64,000 bases of DNA, taken from assembly GCF_000815105.2 (NCBI RefSeq), contig NZ_CP010310.2:248001-312000 (forward strand). The letters run 5' to 3'. The notes below the pieces were generated by a model, which was not told where the DNA came from, did no database searches, and saw only the letters and a program-made list of their open reading frames with translations. The position numbers and the translations under genes are program-made. Source of the stretch: Pandoraea pulmonicola (GTDB taxonomy: Bacteria; Pseudomonadota; Gammaproteobacteria; Burkholderiales; Burkholderiaceae). The number at the start of each line of letters is the position of its first letter. Position 1 is the stretch's first letter. Positions 34,992 to 43,555 of this stretch are shown one piece after another.

Positions 34992-35648
34992 ATGCAGCAG
35001 GAAAACTCTTCGAGCGGCGCCGGCTACGGCGCTGCCGATGCGCTGGAGGCCGCACCCGCGCCGGTAAAGACAAGCCGCCCCAAGCCGGGCGAGCGCCGCG
35101 TGCAGGTGTTGCAGACCCTCGCAGCCATGCTCGAGACGCCCAAGGGCGAGAAGATCACCACGGCGGCGCTTGCCGCACGGCTCGATGTCTCGGAGGCGGC
35201 GCTCTATCGCCACTTCGCGAGCAAGGCCCAGATGTTCGAAGGACTCATCGAGTTCATCGAGCAGACCATTTTCGGCTTGATCAACCAGATCTCCGCGCAG
35301 GATCAGGACGGCGTGTCGCAGGCGCGCGCCATCGTGCTGATGCTGCTCGGTTTCGCCGAGAAGAACCCCGGCATGACGCGCGTGCTGACCGGCGAAGCGC
35401 TCGTCGGCGAGAACGAGCGCCTGCAGGAGCGCATGAATCAGTTGCTCGACCGCATCGAGGCGTCGCTGCGCCAGGTACTGCGCCTGGCGGCGGCCAACGG
35501 CACGCTGCCCGAGACCTTCGACGCCAACTCGCGCGCCAACCTGCTCGTGTCCTACGTGCTGGGCCGCTGGCACCGTTTCGCCAAGAGCGGCTTCAAGCGC
35601 TCGCCGGCCGAGGGGGCCGAACCGCAGGTCGCCGCGCTTCTGCGCTGA
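34992..35648 (+). CDS. slmA: Nucleoid occlusion factor SlmA-like TetR-family protein
   Basis: A 218-residue TetR-fold DNA-binding protein. The helix-turn-helix is KITTAALAARLDVSEAALYRHFASKAQMFEGLIEF, with key part LDVSEAALYRHF. The rest resembles SlmA (ESTIFGLINQI-like EQTIFGLINQI, MLLGFAEKNPGMTRVLTGEAL, key part FAEKNPGMTRVLTG). In E. coli SlmA binds chromosomal sites and blocks FtsZ rings over the nucleoid. An N-terminal tail of about 35 residues is Ser/Ala/Pro-rich. The frame extends upstream to 34848 within the previous gene; ATG at 34992 is chosen for position. Confidence 0.88.
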   Translation: MQQENSSSGAGYGAADALEAAPAPVKTSRPKPGERRVQVLQTLAAMLETPKGEKITTAALAARLDVSEAALYRHFASKAQMFEGLIEFIEQTIFGLINQISAQDQDGVSQARAIVLMLLGFAEKNPGMTRVLTGEALVGENERLQERMNQLLDRIEASLRQVLRLAAANGTLPETFDANSRANLLVSYVLGRWHRFAKSGFKRSPAEGAEPQVAALLR

Positions 35649-35684
35649 GGCGGGCCTCGTCTGCGCTGCCTGCGCGGATTACGT

Positions 35685-35690
35685 TATACT
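35685..35690 (+). promoter_or_regulatory. Probable -10 box of the metX leader promoter
   Basis: TATACT matches the -10 consensus (TATAAT) at five of six bases and lies 10 bases before a hairpin that would open the metX leader. The -35 region (around 35662) is weak. Transcription would start near 35697-35700. Confidence 0.5.
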
Positions 35691-35700
35691 TTTGCAGCAC

Positions 35701-35737
35701 GCGACAGGATTGCCGGCCATTCGAGCGGTCCTGTCGC
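35701..35737 (+). other. Stable hairpin at the 5' end of the metX leader RNA
   Basis: GCGACAGGA and TCCTGTCGC form a perfect 9-bp stem; CCG and CGG inside can pair further. It lies between the -10 box and the SAM-II aptamer. It may protect the 5' end of the transcript. Confidence 0.6.
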
Positions 35738-35743
35738 CACGAT

Positions 35744-35840
35744 TGGCGCGCCGATTTGGTGACTCGCTTGCGGGCGCGCGAATGACTCTGCCGGGGTTCC
35801 CGGGCGAGGCCATTCATTACAAATGCGGCTAAAGAGGTCG
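35744..35840 (+). ncRNA. SAM-II riboswitch (S-adenosylmethionine) controlling metXW
   Basis: The segment matches the SAM-II pattern recalled from the Sargasso Sea metX and alphaproteobacterial aptamers. P1 is GGCGCGCCGATTTG (35745) with CTTGCGGGCGCGCG (35767), and the conserved GATTTG and CTTGC are in place. The 3' pseudoknot strand ACAAATGCGGCTAAAGAGG (35820) carries the hallmark GCTAAAGAGG. Between P1 and the 3' strand lies an insertion of about 35 bases closed by AATGA and TCATT, with an inner CCGGG/CCCGG hairpin. SAM binding normally hides the ribosome-binding site and lowers metX expression. The assignment is strong because metX follows. Confidence 0.85.
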
Positions 35841-35899
35841 TTCGCGCACCCCGCCGTCTTTTCATCGACCCCTTTTCCCGCATAGAACGCCTGAGGACG

Positions 35900-35951
35900 C
35901 TGTCCGTCGACGCTCGTCGAGCGGGACGCCGCCCCAGCATGTTTCGGACAG
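35900..35951 (+). other. RBS-proximal RNA structure in the metX leader
   Basis: CTGTCCG (35900) pairs with CGGACAG (35945), closing a domain that contains the hairpin TCGACG-CT-CGTCGA. The 3' arm touches the ribosome-binding segment CAGGGG just before the metX ATG at 35958, so this fold could hide it. Confidence 0.5.
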
Positions 35952-35957
35952 GGGTTT

Positions 35958-37145
35958 ATGGAAACTTCAATCGGAATCGTCACGCCGCAGCGGATGCATT
36001 TCGCTGAGCCGCTGGCATTGCAGAACGGCAGCACGCTCGCGGGCTACGACCTGATGGTCGAGACCTACGGCGAGCTCAACGCCGACCGGAGCAATGCCGT
36101 ACTGGTCTGCCATGCGCTCAACGCCTCGCACCACGTGGCAGGCATCGCCGCCGACAATCCCAAGAACGTCGGCTGGTGGGACAACATGGTCGGGCCCGGC
36201 AAGCCGCTCGACACCAACCGCTTCTTCGTCATCGGGGTGAACAACCTCGGCTCGTGCTTCGGCTCGACCGGGCCGATGAGTATTGACGACGCCACGGGCA
36301 GCCCCTACGGCGCGCGCTTTCCCGTCATCACCGTCGAGGACTGGGTCAACGCACAGGCGCGCGTGGCCGACGCCTTGGGCATTCGCCGGTTCGCCGCCGT
36401 CATGGGCGGCAGTCTCGGCGGCATGCAGGCGCTCGCGTGGAGCATCATGTATCCCGAGCGGGTGGGGCACTGTCTCGTCATCGCGTCCACGCCGAAGCTG
36501 TCGGCCCAAAATATCGCGTTCAATGAAGTGGCCCGCTCGGCCATTCTTTCCGACCCGGACTTCCACGGCGGCGACTATTACGCGCATGGCGTGGTGCCGC
36601 GGCGCGGCTTGCGCGTGGCGCGCATGATCGGCCACATCACGTATCTGTCCGATGAAGACATGGCGACCAAGTTCGGCCGTGCGCTGCGTCGCGCCGAGGC
36701 GCTGGTCGATGGCGTGGCGAACGGCGACGCGACTGCCGGCGCGGGCGACGGCTATCGGTTCAGTTTCGACGTGGAATTCGAAGTGGAGTCGTATCTGCGT
36801 CACCAGGGCGACAAGTTCGCCGAGTACTTCGACGCCAACACGTATCTGCTCATCACGCGCGCGCTCGACTACTTCGATCCGGCGCGCACGGTCGGCGGCG
36901 ATCTGGCGAAGGCGCTCGCACACACCACGGCGAAGTATCTGATCGTGTCGTTTACCACCGACTGGCGTTTCGCGCCGACGCGCTCGCGCGAGATCGTCAA
37001 GGCGCTGCTCGACACGCGTCGCACCGTGAGCTACGCCGAGATCGACGCACCGCACGGGCACGACGCCTTCCTGCTCACCGATGCGCGTTATCACAATCTG
37101 GTGCGCGCCTACTACGAACGTATCGCCGAGGAGGTCGGAGTATGA
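35958..37145 (+). CDS. metX: Homoserine O-acyltransferase MetX
   Basis: MetX acylates homoserine for methionine synthesis. The 395-residue alpha/beta-hydrolase-fold enzyme has the nucleophile Ser152 in GGSLGGMQ, the acid Asp in FTTDWRFAP and the His in [24 protein letters not shown] and [12 protein letters not shown] line the active site. Betaproteobacterial MetX proteins of this type may use succinyl-CoA instead of acetyl-CoA, so the acyl donor should be left open. metW overlaps the stop by 4 bases. Control is by the upstream SAM-II riboswitch. Confidence 0.95.
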   Translation: METSIGIVTPQRMHFAEPLALQNGSTLAGYDLMVETYGELNADRSNAVLVCHALNASHHVAGIAADNPKNVGWWDNMVGPGKPLDTNRFFVIGVNNLGSCFGSTGPMSIDDATGSPYGARFPVITVEDWVNAQARVADALGIRRFAAVMGGSLGGMQALAWSIMYPERVGHCLVIASTPKLSAQNIAFNEVARSAILSDPDFHGGDYYAHGVVPRRGLRVARMIGHITYLSDEDMATKFGRALRRAEALVDGVANGDATAGAGDGYRFSFDVEFEVESYLRHQGDKFAEYFDANTYLLITRALDYFDPARTVGGDLAKALAHTTAKYLIVSFTTDWRFAPTRSREIVKALLDTRRTVSYAEIDAPHGHDAFLLTDARYHNLVRAYYERIAEEVGV

Positions 37146-37804
37146 GTCAGTCAACAGTCCCGGCAAACGGCGCGCAGGCGACCACGCTGGCGGCATCGCG
37201 CAATCGCATTTCGGCGTCGCTGGCCGAGCGTCCGGACTTTCGCGTCATCGCGCGCTGGATCGAACCGTCGTCGCAGGTGCTCGACCTCGGCTGCAGCGAC
37301 GGCTCGCTGCTGCGCCTGCTCATCGACGAGCTCGACGTGAGCGGCTACGGCGTGGAGATCGACGACGCGGGTGTGCTCGCCTCGGCGCAACGCGGCATCA
37401 ACGTCCTTCAGCAGAACATGGAAGACGGGTTGAAGCTGTTCGAGGATCAGAGCTTCGATACGGTCATCCTCTCGCAGACGCTGCAGACCCTCCACCGTAC
37501 GGCGGACATTCTGCGCGAGACGGTGCGCGTCGGGCGCGAGGCGATCGTGTCGTTCCCGAACTTCGGTTACTGGCCGCACCGGCTGTCGGTGTTGCGGGGC
37601 CGCATGCCGGTGTCGAAGACCCTGCCGTTCCAGTGGCACAACACGCCGAACGTGCGCGTGCTCACGATCCGGGACTTCGAGGCGCTGGCGCCGGAAGTCG
37701 GCGTGCAGATCCTGGATCGCGCCGTATTGCACAACGGGGGACTCGTGTCGGTGGGGGCCAACTGGCGTGGTAGTCTTGCAGTCTATCGCGTCAAGCGTTC
37801 CTGA
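37142..37804 (+). CDS. metW: Methionine biosynthesis protein MetW
   Basis: MetW is a 220-residue methyltransferase-fold protein that works with MetX in bacteria lacking MetA. The first motif is [15 protein letters not shown] at about residue 44. Other parts are [20 protein letters not shown] (key part [12 protein letters not shown]) and [21 protein letters not shown] (key part [10 protein letters not shown]), characteristic of MetW. The start overlaps metX (ATGA), so both are under the same riboswitch. Confidence 0.95.
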   Translation: MSQSTVPANGAQATTLAASRNRISASLAERPDFRVIARWIEPSSQVLDLGCSDGSLLRLLIDELDVSGYGVEIDDAGVLASAQRGINVLQQNMEDGLKLFEDQSFDTVILSQTLQTLHRTADILRETVRVGREAIVSFPNFGYWPHRLSVLRGRMPVSKTLPFQWHNTPNVRVLTIRDFEALAPEVGVQILDRAVLHNGGLVSVGANWRGSLAVYRVKRS

Positions 37805-37909
37805 ACCGACGGCAATTCGCGGGGGCAGCGGGCGCCGCGCTCCCTGACGGGTGAAGGCAGAGGGGCCGGTGTCGTGCACCGCGGGCGGCTGGCCCCAACT
37901 GCCTTTTCC

Positions 37910-39202
37910 ATGACCGATTCGCTGCCGCCCGACGACGGGCGAGTCTTCCACCCCACGCGGATGCTCATCTGCGTGATTCTCGGCTTCACGTCCGGTTTGC
38001 CGCTTTTCATCCTGCTCAATCTCGTGCAGGCGTGGCTGCGCAGCGAGCATGTGGACCTCAAGGCGATCGGCCTGTTCGCGCTGATCCAGTTTCCCTACAC
38101 GTGGAAGTTCCTGTGGGCGCCGCTCATGGACCGCTTCGCGCCCAATTTGCTGGGCTGGAAACCCGGGCGGCGGCGCGGCTGGATGTTCGTCACCCAATTG
38201 CTCGTGGCCGGCGCCGTCGCCCTCATGGGCACCTATTCTCCACAGCGCGACCTGAGCACCATCGCCGCGCTCGCGGCCGCGTTGGCGTTCTTCAGCGCCA
38301 GCCTGGACATCTGTCTCGACGCCTATCGCCGGGAACTGCTCTCCGACCGCGAGCAGGGGCTGGGCACGGCCATGCATGTGAACGCCTACAAGGTGGCCGG
38401 CCTCGTGCCGGGTTCGCTTGCGCTGATCATGGCCGATCATCTGCCGTGGGCCGAGGTGTTCTTCGCGACGGCCGCGTTCATGCTGCCGGGCATCGTGATG
38501 ACGCTCGTCGTCAAGGAGCCGGCGATTCGCGGCACGCCGCCGAAGACGCTGCGCGAAGCCGTGGTCGAGCCGTTCCATGAGTTCGTCACGCGCGGCGGCT
38601 GGTCGCAGGCGCTGCTGGTGCTGGCTTTCATCTTTCTCTACAAGCTGGGCGACTCGATGGCAACGTCGCTCGCGACATCGTTCTATCTCGATCTCGGTTT
38701 CACGAAGACGCAAATCGGCGTTGTGGCCAAGGCGACGAGCCTGTGGGCGAGCGTCGCGGGCGGCATCATCGGTGGGGTCTGGCTGATCAAGCTCGGCATC
38801 AATCGCGGCCTGTGGGTCTTCGGCGTGCTGCAGCTCGTGTCGGTGCTCGGCTTCGCGTGGCTCGCGCAGGCCGGCGCCGTCGTGGCGGGACTGGGCGTGG
38901 TGATCGCGTTCGAAGCGTTTACCGCGGGGCTCGGCACGGCGGCGTTTACCGCGTACATCGCCCGTACCACGGACCCGCGCTACACGGCCACGCAATTCGC
39001 ACTGTTCACGAGCCTGGCGTCGGTGCCGCGCACGTTCGCCAATGCCGGGACGGGCTACATCGTGGATGGCGTCGGCTGGCTGACCTTCTTCTTCATCTGC
39101 ACGGCGCTCGCCCTGCCGGGGATGCTGCTGTTGCCGAAGGTCGCCCCCTGGGGAGCGGACGATGATGGCGGCGACGGTGTTCCCGTGTCCAGCGCACGTT
39201 GA
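37910..39202 (+). CDS. ampG: Muropeptide permease AmpG
   Basis: A 430-residue major facilitator-type inner-membrane transporter with about 12 helices that imports anhydro-muropeptides released from peptidoglycan for recycling. GFTSGLPLFILLNLVQAWL (key part SGLPLF), LIQFPYTWKFLWAPLMDRF (key part YTWKFLWAPLMDR) and DICLDAYRRELL are AmpG signatures. It also influences beta-lactamase induction where an AmpR/AmpC system exists; none is in this window. It lies 105 bases after metW; ATG at 37910 is chosen. Confidence 0.93.
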   Translation: MTDSLPPDDGRVFHPTRMLICVILGFTSGLPLFILLNLVQAWLRSEHVDLKAIGLFALIQFPYTWKFLWAPLMDRFAPNLLGWKPGRRRGWMFVTQLLVAGAVALMGTYSPQRDLSTIAALAAALAFFSASLDICLDAYRRELLSDREQGLGTAMHVNAYKVAGLVPGSLALIMADHLPWAEVFFATAAFMLPGIVMTLVVKEPAIRGTPPKTLREAVVEPFHEFVTRGGWSQALLVLAFIFLYKLGDSMATSLATSFYLDLGFTKTQIGVVAKATSLWASVAGGIIGGVWLIKLGINRGLWVFGVLQLVSVLGFAWLAQAGAVVAGLGVVIAFEAFTAGLGTAAFTAYIARTTDPRYTATQFALFTSLASVPRTFANAGTGYIVDGVGWLTFFFICTALALPGMLLLPKVAPWGADDDGGDGVPVSSAR

Positions 39203-39319
39203 GGGAAACCGCGAGCGACGGCCGCGGCTCTCGCGGCTCGCGGTGGGTGCGATGGGATGCGGTAGGGTGCGGTAGGGTGCAACAGGGCGCAGGGAAGGAC
39301 GGCACTGCCTGAGCGCCGT

Positions 39320-40057
39320 TCAGGCGCCGCGATAGGCCACCTTCTGCCGTTGGACGACTTGTGTCGCGAAGTCCGCGTCGTCGGGGATCGGTTCCCAGAA
39401 GAAGTCCCACTGGAAGATCGGGATCACGTTGAACCTGCGCGAGCGGAAGATGCCCCGATTGCGCTTGAACTCGCTGTACCGGTCGCCCTTGAACTCGCGG
39501 TTCACCGACGTAAACGGCAGCAGGCGCTCGGCGATGTCGGCGAAGTCCAGATCGGGGTGCTCGTCCCGGAAAGTCTCCAGGGCGTCGAACTGATCGCGAC
39601 AGATGACCTGGATCGCGGTTTCCGGCATCGCGTAACGCTGCGCCCACATCACGTGCCATCCGGCGTCGGCGCCGTTGATGAAGTCGGCGAGCGATTTGCT
39701 CAATATATAGGCATCCGATTCGAGATGCACGATCTTGTCCGCATCGATGGCGCGAGCGATCGTGATCGAATGCAGGAAGCTGCGCCACCATCCCGGGTAG
39801 AGGCTCATGCTCTGGCGGCCCAGATTCGTGTCGAAGCGCACGATGGCGTGCGTGCTGTCGTGGGCCGCCAGGTCACTGTCCGCCGAAATCGTGGGGATGA
39901 GATCTTCGGACGGCAGCCAGGGCGAGCCGTCGTCGATCATGAGTAGCCTGTCGGCCTTGATCGGTCCGTTGCGATAGTAGTCAAGCCAGCGGTGGTACCG
40001 TTGTCGCCAGGCGTCGGCGTCACGGATATAGCTGGTGCAGAATACGAGGGTCTTCAT
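39320..40057 (-). CDS. Hypothetical glycosyltransferase-like protein
   Basis: A 245-residue soluble protein beginning MKTLVFCTSYIRDADAWRQ. It has features of nucleotide-sugar transferases: RLLMIDDGSPWLP after a first beta strand and KIVHLESDAYILS, resembling the DxD metal site region with an acidic ESD. The rest (WDFFWEPIPDDADFATQV near the end) is not recognised. It follows the exonuclease III gene on the same strand by 11 bases. The fold guess is tentative. In the 117 bases between ampG and this gene are two to three copies of GGTAGGGTGC. Confidence 0.6.
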   Translation of the reverse strand: MKTLVFCTSYIRDADAWRQRYHRWLDYYRNGPIKADRLLMIDDGSPWLPSEDLIPTISADSDLAAHDSTHAIVRFDTNLGRQSMSLYPGWWRSFLHSITIARAIDADKIVHLESDAYILSKSLADFINGADAGWHVMWAQRYAMPETAIQVICRDQFDALETFRDEHPDLDFADIAERLLPFTSVNREFKGDRYSEFKRNRGIFRSRRFNVIPIFQWDFFWEPIPDDADFATQVVQRQKVAYRGA

Positions 40058-40068
40058 GCGAAACGCTG

Positions 40069-40842
40069 TTACAGCGCGTGATCGTAATCCACGGTTAGGG
40101 GCGCGTGGTCGCTGAACTTGATGTCGCGAAACACCGACGTGGCCTTGGCCTTGCCCGCGATGCCCGGCGTGGCGATCTGGTAGTCGATGCGCCAACCGAC
40201 GTTCTTCGCATAGGCCTGCCCGCGATTGCTCCACCACGTGTACTGTTCGGGGCGCGCATCGAGCGTGCGAAAGACATCGACGTAGCCATGATCGTCGAAC
40301 AACTGGGTGAGCCACGCGCGCTCCTCCGGCAGAAAGCCGGAGTTCTTCAGATTGCCCTTCCAGTTCTTGATGTCGATTTCCTTGTGCGCGATGTTGACGT
40401 CGCCGCACAGCACGACCTCGCGACCGGCTGCCTTGAGCGAGAGCAGGTGCGGCATGAAGTCTGCCATGAAGCGGAACTTCGCCGCCTGGCGCTCTTCGCC
40501 GCTCGAGCCCGACGGGATGTAGACGGAGATCACCGACAGGTTGCCGTAGCGCACTTCGACGTAGCGACCTTCCGCATCGAATTCTTCGTTGCCCCAGCCG
40601 ATGAGGATGTCGTCGGGCTCGCGTCGCACGTACACGCCGGCGCCGCTGTAGCCTTTTTTCTGCGCGTAGTGGAAATAGCCCTGGTAGTCGTGCGGCTTGA
40701 GGAAGTCCGGTGTCATGTCCGGCAACTGCGCCTTGATCTCCTGCACGCACAGGATGTCGGCTTCCTGATTGCCGAACCACTCGAAAAAGCCCTTCTTGGC
40801 GGCCGATCGCACGCCGTTCAGATTCGCGGTAATGATGCGCAT
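40069..40842 (-). CDS. xth: Exodeoxyribonuclease III (AP endonuclease)
   Basis: A 257-residue Mg-dependent endonuclease/exonuclease/phosphatase-fold enzyme that cuts DNA at abasic sites in base-excision repair. Motifs in order are MRIITANLNGVRSAAKKGFFEW (key part NLNGVRSA), DILCVQEIKAQ with the metal Glu, GYSGAGVYVR, VLCGDVNIAHKEIDIKNW (key part GDVNIAH), the WWSNRGQAY segment and the catalytic SDHAPLTVDY. Start at 40842; the frame continues upstream without a better site. The 11-base gap to the glycosyltransferase-like gene suggests cotranscription. Confidence 0.95.
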   Translation of the reverse strand: MRIITANLNGVRSAAKKGFFEWFGNQEADILCVQEIKAQLPDMTPDFLKPHDYQGYFHYAQKKGYSGAGVYVRREPDDILIGWGNEEFDAEGRYVEVRYGNLSVISVYIPSGSSGEERQAAKFRFMADFMPHLLSLKAAGREVVLCGDVNIAHKEIDIKNWKGNLKNSGFLPEERAWLTQLFDDHGYVDVFRTLDARPEQYTWWSNRGQAYAKNVGWRIDYQIATPGIAGKAKATSVFRDIKFSDHAPLTVDYDHAL

Positions 40843-40962
40843 GGATGTCGATGCGCCGCGCTCGCGCGGCAGGGGGAAAATGTCAGCGGCAAGGATACCG
40901 CAATCGCCGCCGACCGGCGGCGCGCGTGCCATGTCGTGTTGCGCTTCGCATTCACGGCGGCT

Positions 40963-41907
40963 TCAACTGCGGCGCGCGCCCCCGGCGATGGCCGCCTGGG
41001 CTTCGCCGTCGCCGCCAGGTCCGAGAATATCGCGTGCGAGCGCCAGCCAGCGCCGGGCGGCGTGAGAGAGGTAGGAGTCCCGCCGCCATGCCATCGCCAG
41101 ATCCCACGGTATCTCGGGGTCGCGGACATCCGCGATCACGAAGCGCCTGGGATCGAGCCGCGCGCAGAACGGCTCGGGCAGCAGGGCGACGCCCACGCCG
41201 TTGTCGACCATCGACGCGATGAAGTCCCACTGGCTGGAGCGCCCGGCGATCTTCGGCGTGAAGCCCGCCCTGCGGCACGCGGCATTCACGAGCTCCGAGA
41301 GCGCGAAGCCTTCGCCGTAGAAGACGAACGGCTCGTCGCGCAGCTCGGCCAGTCCCACGGAGGCGCGGCCTTCCCAGCGCGACTCGCGCGGCGCGATCAG
41401 CCGCAACGGGTAGTGGCACACGGGCAGCACGTCGAGAATGGTGGGGTCGACGGGCAGCAGCACGGCGCCCAGTTCGATGTCTCCCGCGAGCAGCGCTTGT
41501 TCGATGGCGCGCGAGCCGGTCTCGAACAGCTTCATCTCGATGTCGGGATAGTGCTGATGAAACGCGCCGATCACCGGAATGAACAGATCGCCGCCGAGCG
41601 GCGGAATGCCGATCGACAACTCGCCGCGCGCCACCGTCTCCAGATCGGCAAGCTCGTGCTGCAGCCGGGCGTAGGCGGCGAGCACGTCCTGTCCGCGCTC
41701 GAAGACGACCCGCCCGGCATCGGTCAACTGCAGACGTCGCCCCATGCCGCGCTCTTCGCGCAGCATCAGCGGCGTGCCAAGCTCGTCCTCGAGCGCCTTG
41801 ACCATCTTGCTCACCGTGGGCTGCGTCACAAACAGCGCTTCGGCTGCCGCCGTGAAGCTCTGCTGTCGCACAACTTCCACAAAACCTCGTAACGCGCGCA
41901 GTTCCAT
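40963..41907 (-). CDS. LysR-family regulator divergent from lrgAB (CidR-like)
   Basis: A 314-residue LysR regulator starting MELRALRGFVEVV. The helix-turn-helix is SFTAAAEALFVTQPTVSKMVKALE (key part FVTQPTVSKMVK); the effector domain begins GELSIGIPPLGGDLFIPVI. It is divergent from the lrgA/lrgB pair, as CidR is from cidABC in Gram-positive bacteria, where acetate or pyruvate metabolism is sensed. The intergenic region contains a good LysR-type palindrome. Confidence 0.88.
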   Translation of the reverse strand: MELRALRGFVEVVRQQSFTAAAEALFVTQPTVSKMVKALEDELGTPLMLREERGMGRRLQLTDAGRVVFERGQDVLAAYARLQHELADLETVARGELSIGIPPLGGDLFIPVIGAFHQHYPDIEMKLFETGSRAIEQALLAGDIELGAVLLPVDPTILDVLPVCHYPLRLIAPRESRWEGRASVGLAELRDEPFVFYGEGFALSELVNAACRRAGFTPKIAGRSSQWDFIASMVDNGVGVALLPEPFCARLDPRRFVIADVRDPEIPWDLAMAWRRDSYLSHAARRWLALARDILGPGGDGEAQAAIAGGARRS

Positions 41908-42002
41908 CTTGGTTCTCTCGTTGGCACCCGTGTGGTGCGATTTGCCGAAAAGCCCCGCCCCGTAAGGCATTGGCATGCACCATTAGGGTTAATACTTAAA
42001 TT

Positions 42003-42017
42003 ATTCCAATTTGGAAT
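42003..42017. promoter_or_regulatory. Palindrome in the AT-rich LysR-lrgA intergenic region
   Basis: ATTCCAATTTGGAAT is a perfect 7-1-7 palindrome with the T-N11-A form of LysR boxes. It lies 95 bases before the LysR gene's start and 87 before lrgA, in a strikingly AT-rich stretch (41976-42070). Confidence 0.65.
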
Positions 42018-42104
42018 TGATTTGATAATACTAATTCATTTTATTTATGTTGCGGTGCTTCCTATACTCCGTTCCATATTGATGCGAAAGCCCGGGAGTC
42101 CGCC

Positions 42105-42554
42105 ATGACCAAGATGATCGCCAGCCGTCTGTACAGCCGCAGCAAGCGCGTGGTGGATGTGGTGTGGCAGATTGCGCTGCTCACGGGCATCTATCTGGTG
42201 GCCGATGCTGCATCGCGTCATTTTCATTTGCCGCTGCCGGGCGGCGTGCTGGGTCTGCTGACCGTGGTCGCGCTGCTCATGAGCGGCGTGCTCAAGACCG
42301 AAAAGATCAAGCGCGGCGCCGACTGGTTCCTGGCCGAGATGATCCTGTTCTTCGTGCCGATGGTCGCCGCCGTCATGCAATACACGGATCTGTTGCGCCA
42401 CGAAGGCCTGCAACTGCTGGCCGTCATCGGGGTGGGCACGGTGCTCGTGATGGTCTCGACCGCGCTGGCCGTCGACCTCGCGTGCCGCGCCGAGCGCCGC
42501 TTCAAGCGAGCCCTCGTCCGCGTCCCCGCGCGCCGGGCACATGAGGCCCGTTGA
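42105..42554 (+). CDS. lrgA: CidA/LrgA-family holin-like protein
   Basis: A 149-residue inner-membrane protein with four hydrophobic segments. Family signatures are FHLPLPGGVLGLLTVVALLMSG (key part LPLPGGVLGL) and WFLAEMILFFVPMVAAVMQY (key part MILFFVPMVAAVM). CidA/LrgA proteins resemble phage holins and are linked to murein hydrolase control, cell death and pyruvate transport. LrgB is encoded 78 bases downstream. Confidence 0.9.
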   Translation: MTKMIASRLYSRSKRVVDVVWQIALLTGIYLVADAASRHFHLPLPGGVLGLLTVVALLMSGVLKTEKIKRGADWFLAEMILFFVPMVAAVMQYTDLLRHEGLQLLAVIGVGTVLVMVSTALAVDLACRAERRFKRALVRVPARRAHEAR

Positions 42555-42632
42555 CTTGATGTGCGCGCTCGCTGCCGCATCTTCCAACGCCACCTCGTTC
42601 GCCATTCCCCATAACGCCTGCCGGGTCTTGCC

Positions 42633-43316
42633 ATGAATCATACGGCGCTCCTGCTGCTCGTTCTCACGGTCGTGTTCTATTACGTGTCGAAGCGTCTCTA
42701 TGCGCGCTTCGGCAAGGTATGGCTCGGCCCGGCGATTCTGGCCCCGGTGCTGCTCATTGCGGTGATGGTCGGCGGCGGCATCTCCTATACGACATACATC
42801 TCCGATTCGCGCTGGCTCGTGTGGCTGCTCGGTCCCACGACCATCGCGTTCGCGGTGCCGATCTACGAGCACCGCGACATCATTCGACGTCATGCTTTCG
42901 CGTTGAGCGTCGGGGTGCTCGTGGCGATGGTCGTGGCCGTGGGCAGTTCGTACCTGCTCGCCAGGCTGTTCGAATTGCCGCCCGAGATGGCGCGCAGCCT
43001 GCTGGCGCGCTCGATCTCCACGCCGTTCGCGCTCGCCGTGTCGGACCAGGTCGGCGGCTCGCGCGATCTGGTCGGCCTGTTCGTCATCATCACCGGCTTC
43101 ATCGGCATGCTGCTCGGCGAGGCGTTGCTGTCCTGGCTGCCGCTGCGCACCCGCATGGCGCGCGGCGCGCCGTTCGGCGCGGGGGCTCATGGCTTCGGCA
43201 CCGCCAAGGCGCGCCAGATCGGCAGCGAGGAAGGCGTGGTCGCCAGCCTCGTCATGATGATCAACGGCATTCTCATGGTGTTCGCGGCACCGCTGCTCAC
43301 GCACTTGCCGTTCTGA
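42633..43316 (+). CDS. lrgB: CidB/LrgB-family membrane protein
   Basis: A 227-residue membrane protein with about seven helices: WLLGPTTIAFAVPIYEHRDII (key part LGPTTIAFAVPIY), RSISTPFALAVSDQVGGS and GAGAHGFGTAKARQIGSEEG (key part HGFGTAKA), the standard LrgB signature. It partners the LrgA protein; the pair may act as a pyruvate or small-acid transporter. The SAH riboswitch and ahcY begin 85 bases later. Confidence 0.94.
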   Translation: MNHTALLLLVLTVVFYYVSKRLYARFGKVWLGPAILAPVLLIAVMVGGGISYTTYISDSRWLVWLLGPTTIAFAVPIYEHRDIIRRHAFALSVGVLVAMVVAVGSSYLLARLFELPPEMARSLLARSISTPFALAVSDQVGGSRDLVGLFVIITGFIGMLLGEALLSWLPLRTRMARGAPFGAGAHGFGTAKARQIGSEEGVVASLVMMINGILMVFAAPLLTHLPF

Positions 43317-43386
43317 CGGCGGCGCGCTCGCACAAAATAACCCTTCGCGCGTCGCCTCCTGCGCCGACGCAGCGCCCGAGTTTTGC

Positions 43387-43392
43387 TACAAT
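43387..43392 (+). promoter_or_regulatory. Probable -10 box of the ahcY promoter
   Basis: TACAAT lies 9 bases before the SAH aptamer, so transcription would start almost at the aptamer's first helix. No strong -35 is seen. Confidence 0.5.
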
Positions 43393-43400
43393 GCCGGGGT

Positions 43401-43522
43401 CTTGAGGAGCGTTGCGACAGCCGAAGTGCTGCCAGGCTCAAGATCCTTCCCATTGGCCCCGCCGGCCGCCGGTTCACTCCCGGAGCGTCAGGCGCGTGGG
43501 CCGCAAGAACGGCGCTCACGTC
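43401..43522 (+). ncRNA. S-adenosylhomocysteine (SAH) riboswitch upstream of ahcY
   Basis: The sequence matches the SAH aptamer: GAGGAGCGTTGCGAC at 43404, CCAGGCTC at 43432 and AACGGCGCTCACG at 43508 are its conserved islands. CTTGAG (43401) pairs with CTCAAG (43437), and GAGCG (43407) pairs with CGCTC (43513), giving the characteristic pseudoknotted core. A GC-rich arm fills 43445-43505. SAH riboswitches turn genes on when SAH accumulates, and ahcY and metF in this operon are the usual targets in Burkholderiales. Confidence 0.93.
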
Positions 43523-43555
43523 CCAACTATCTAGACTTTAGAGAAAGGAGGCGTG

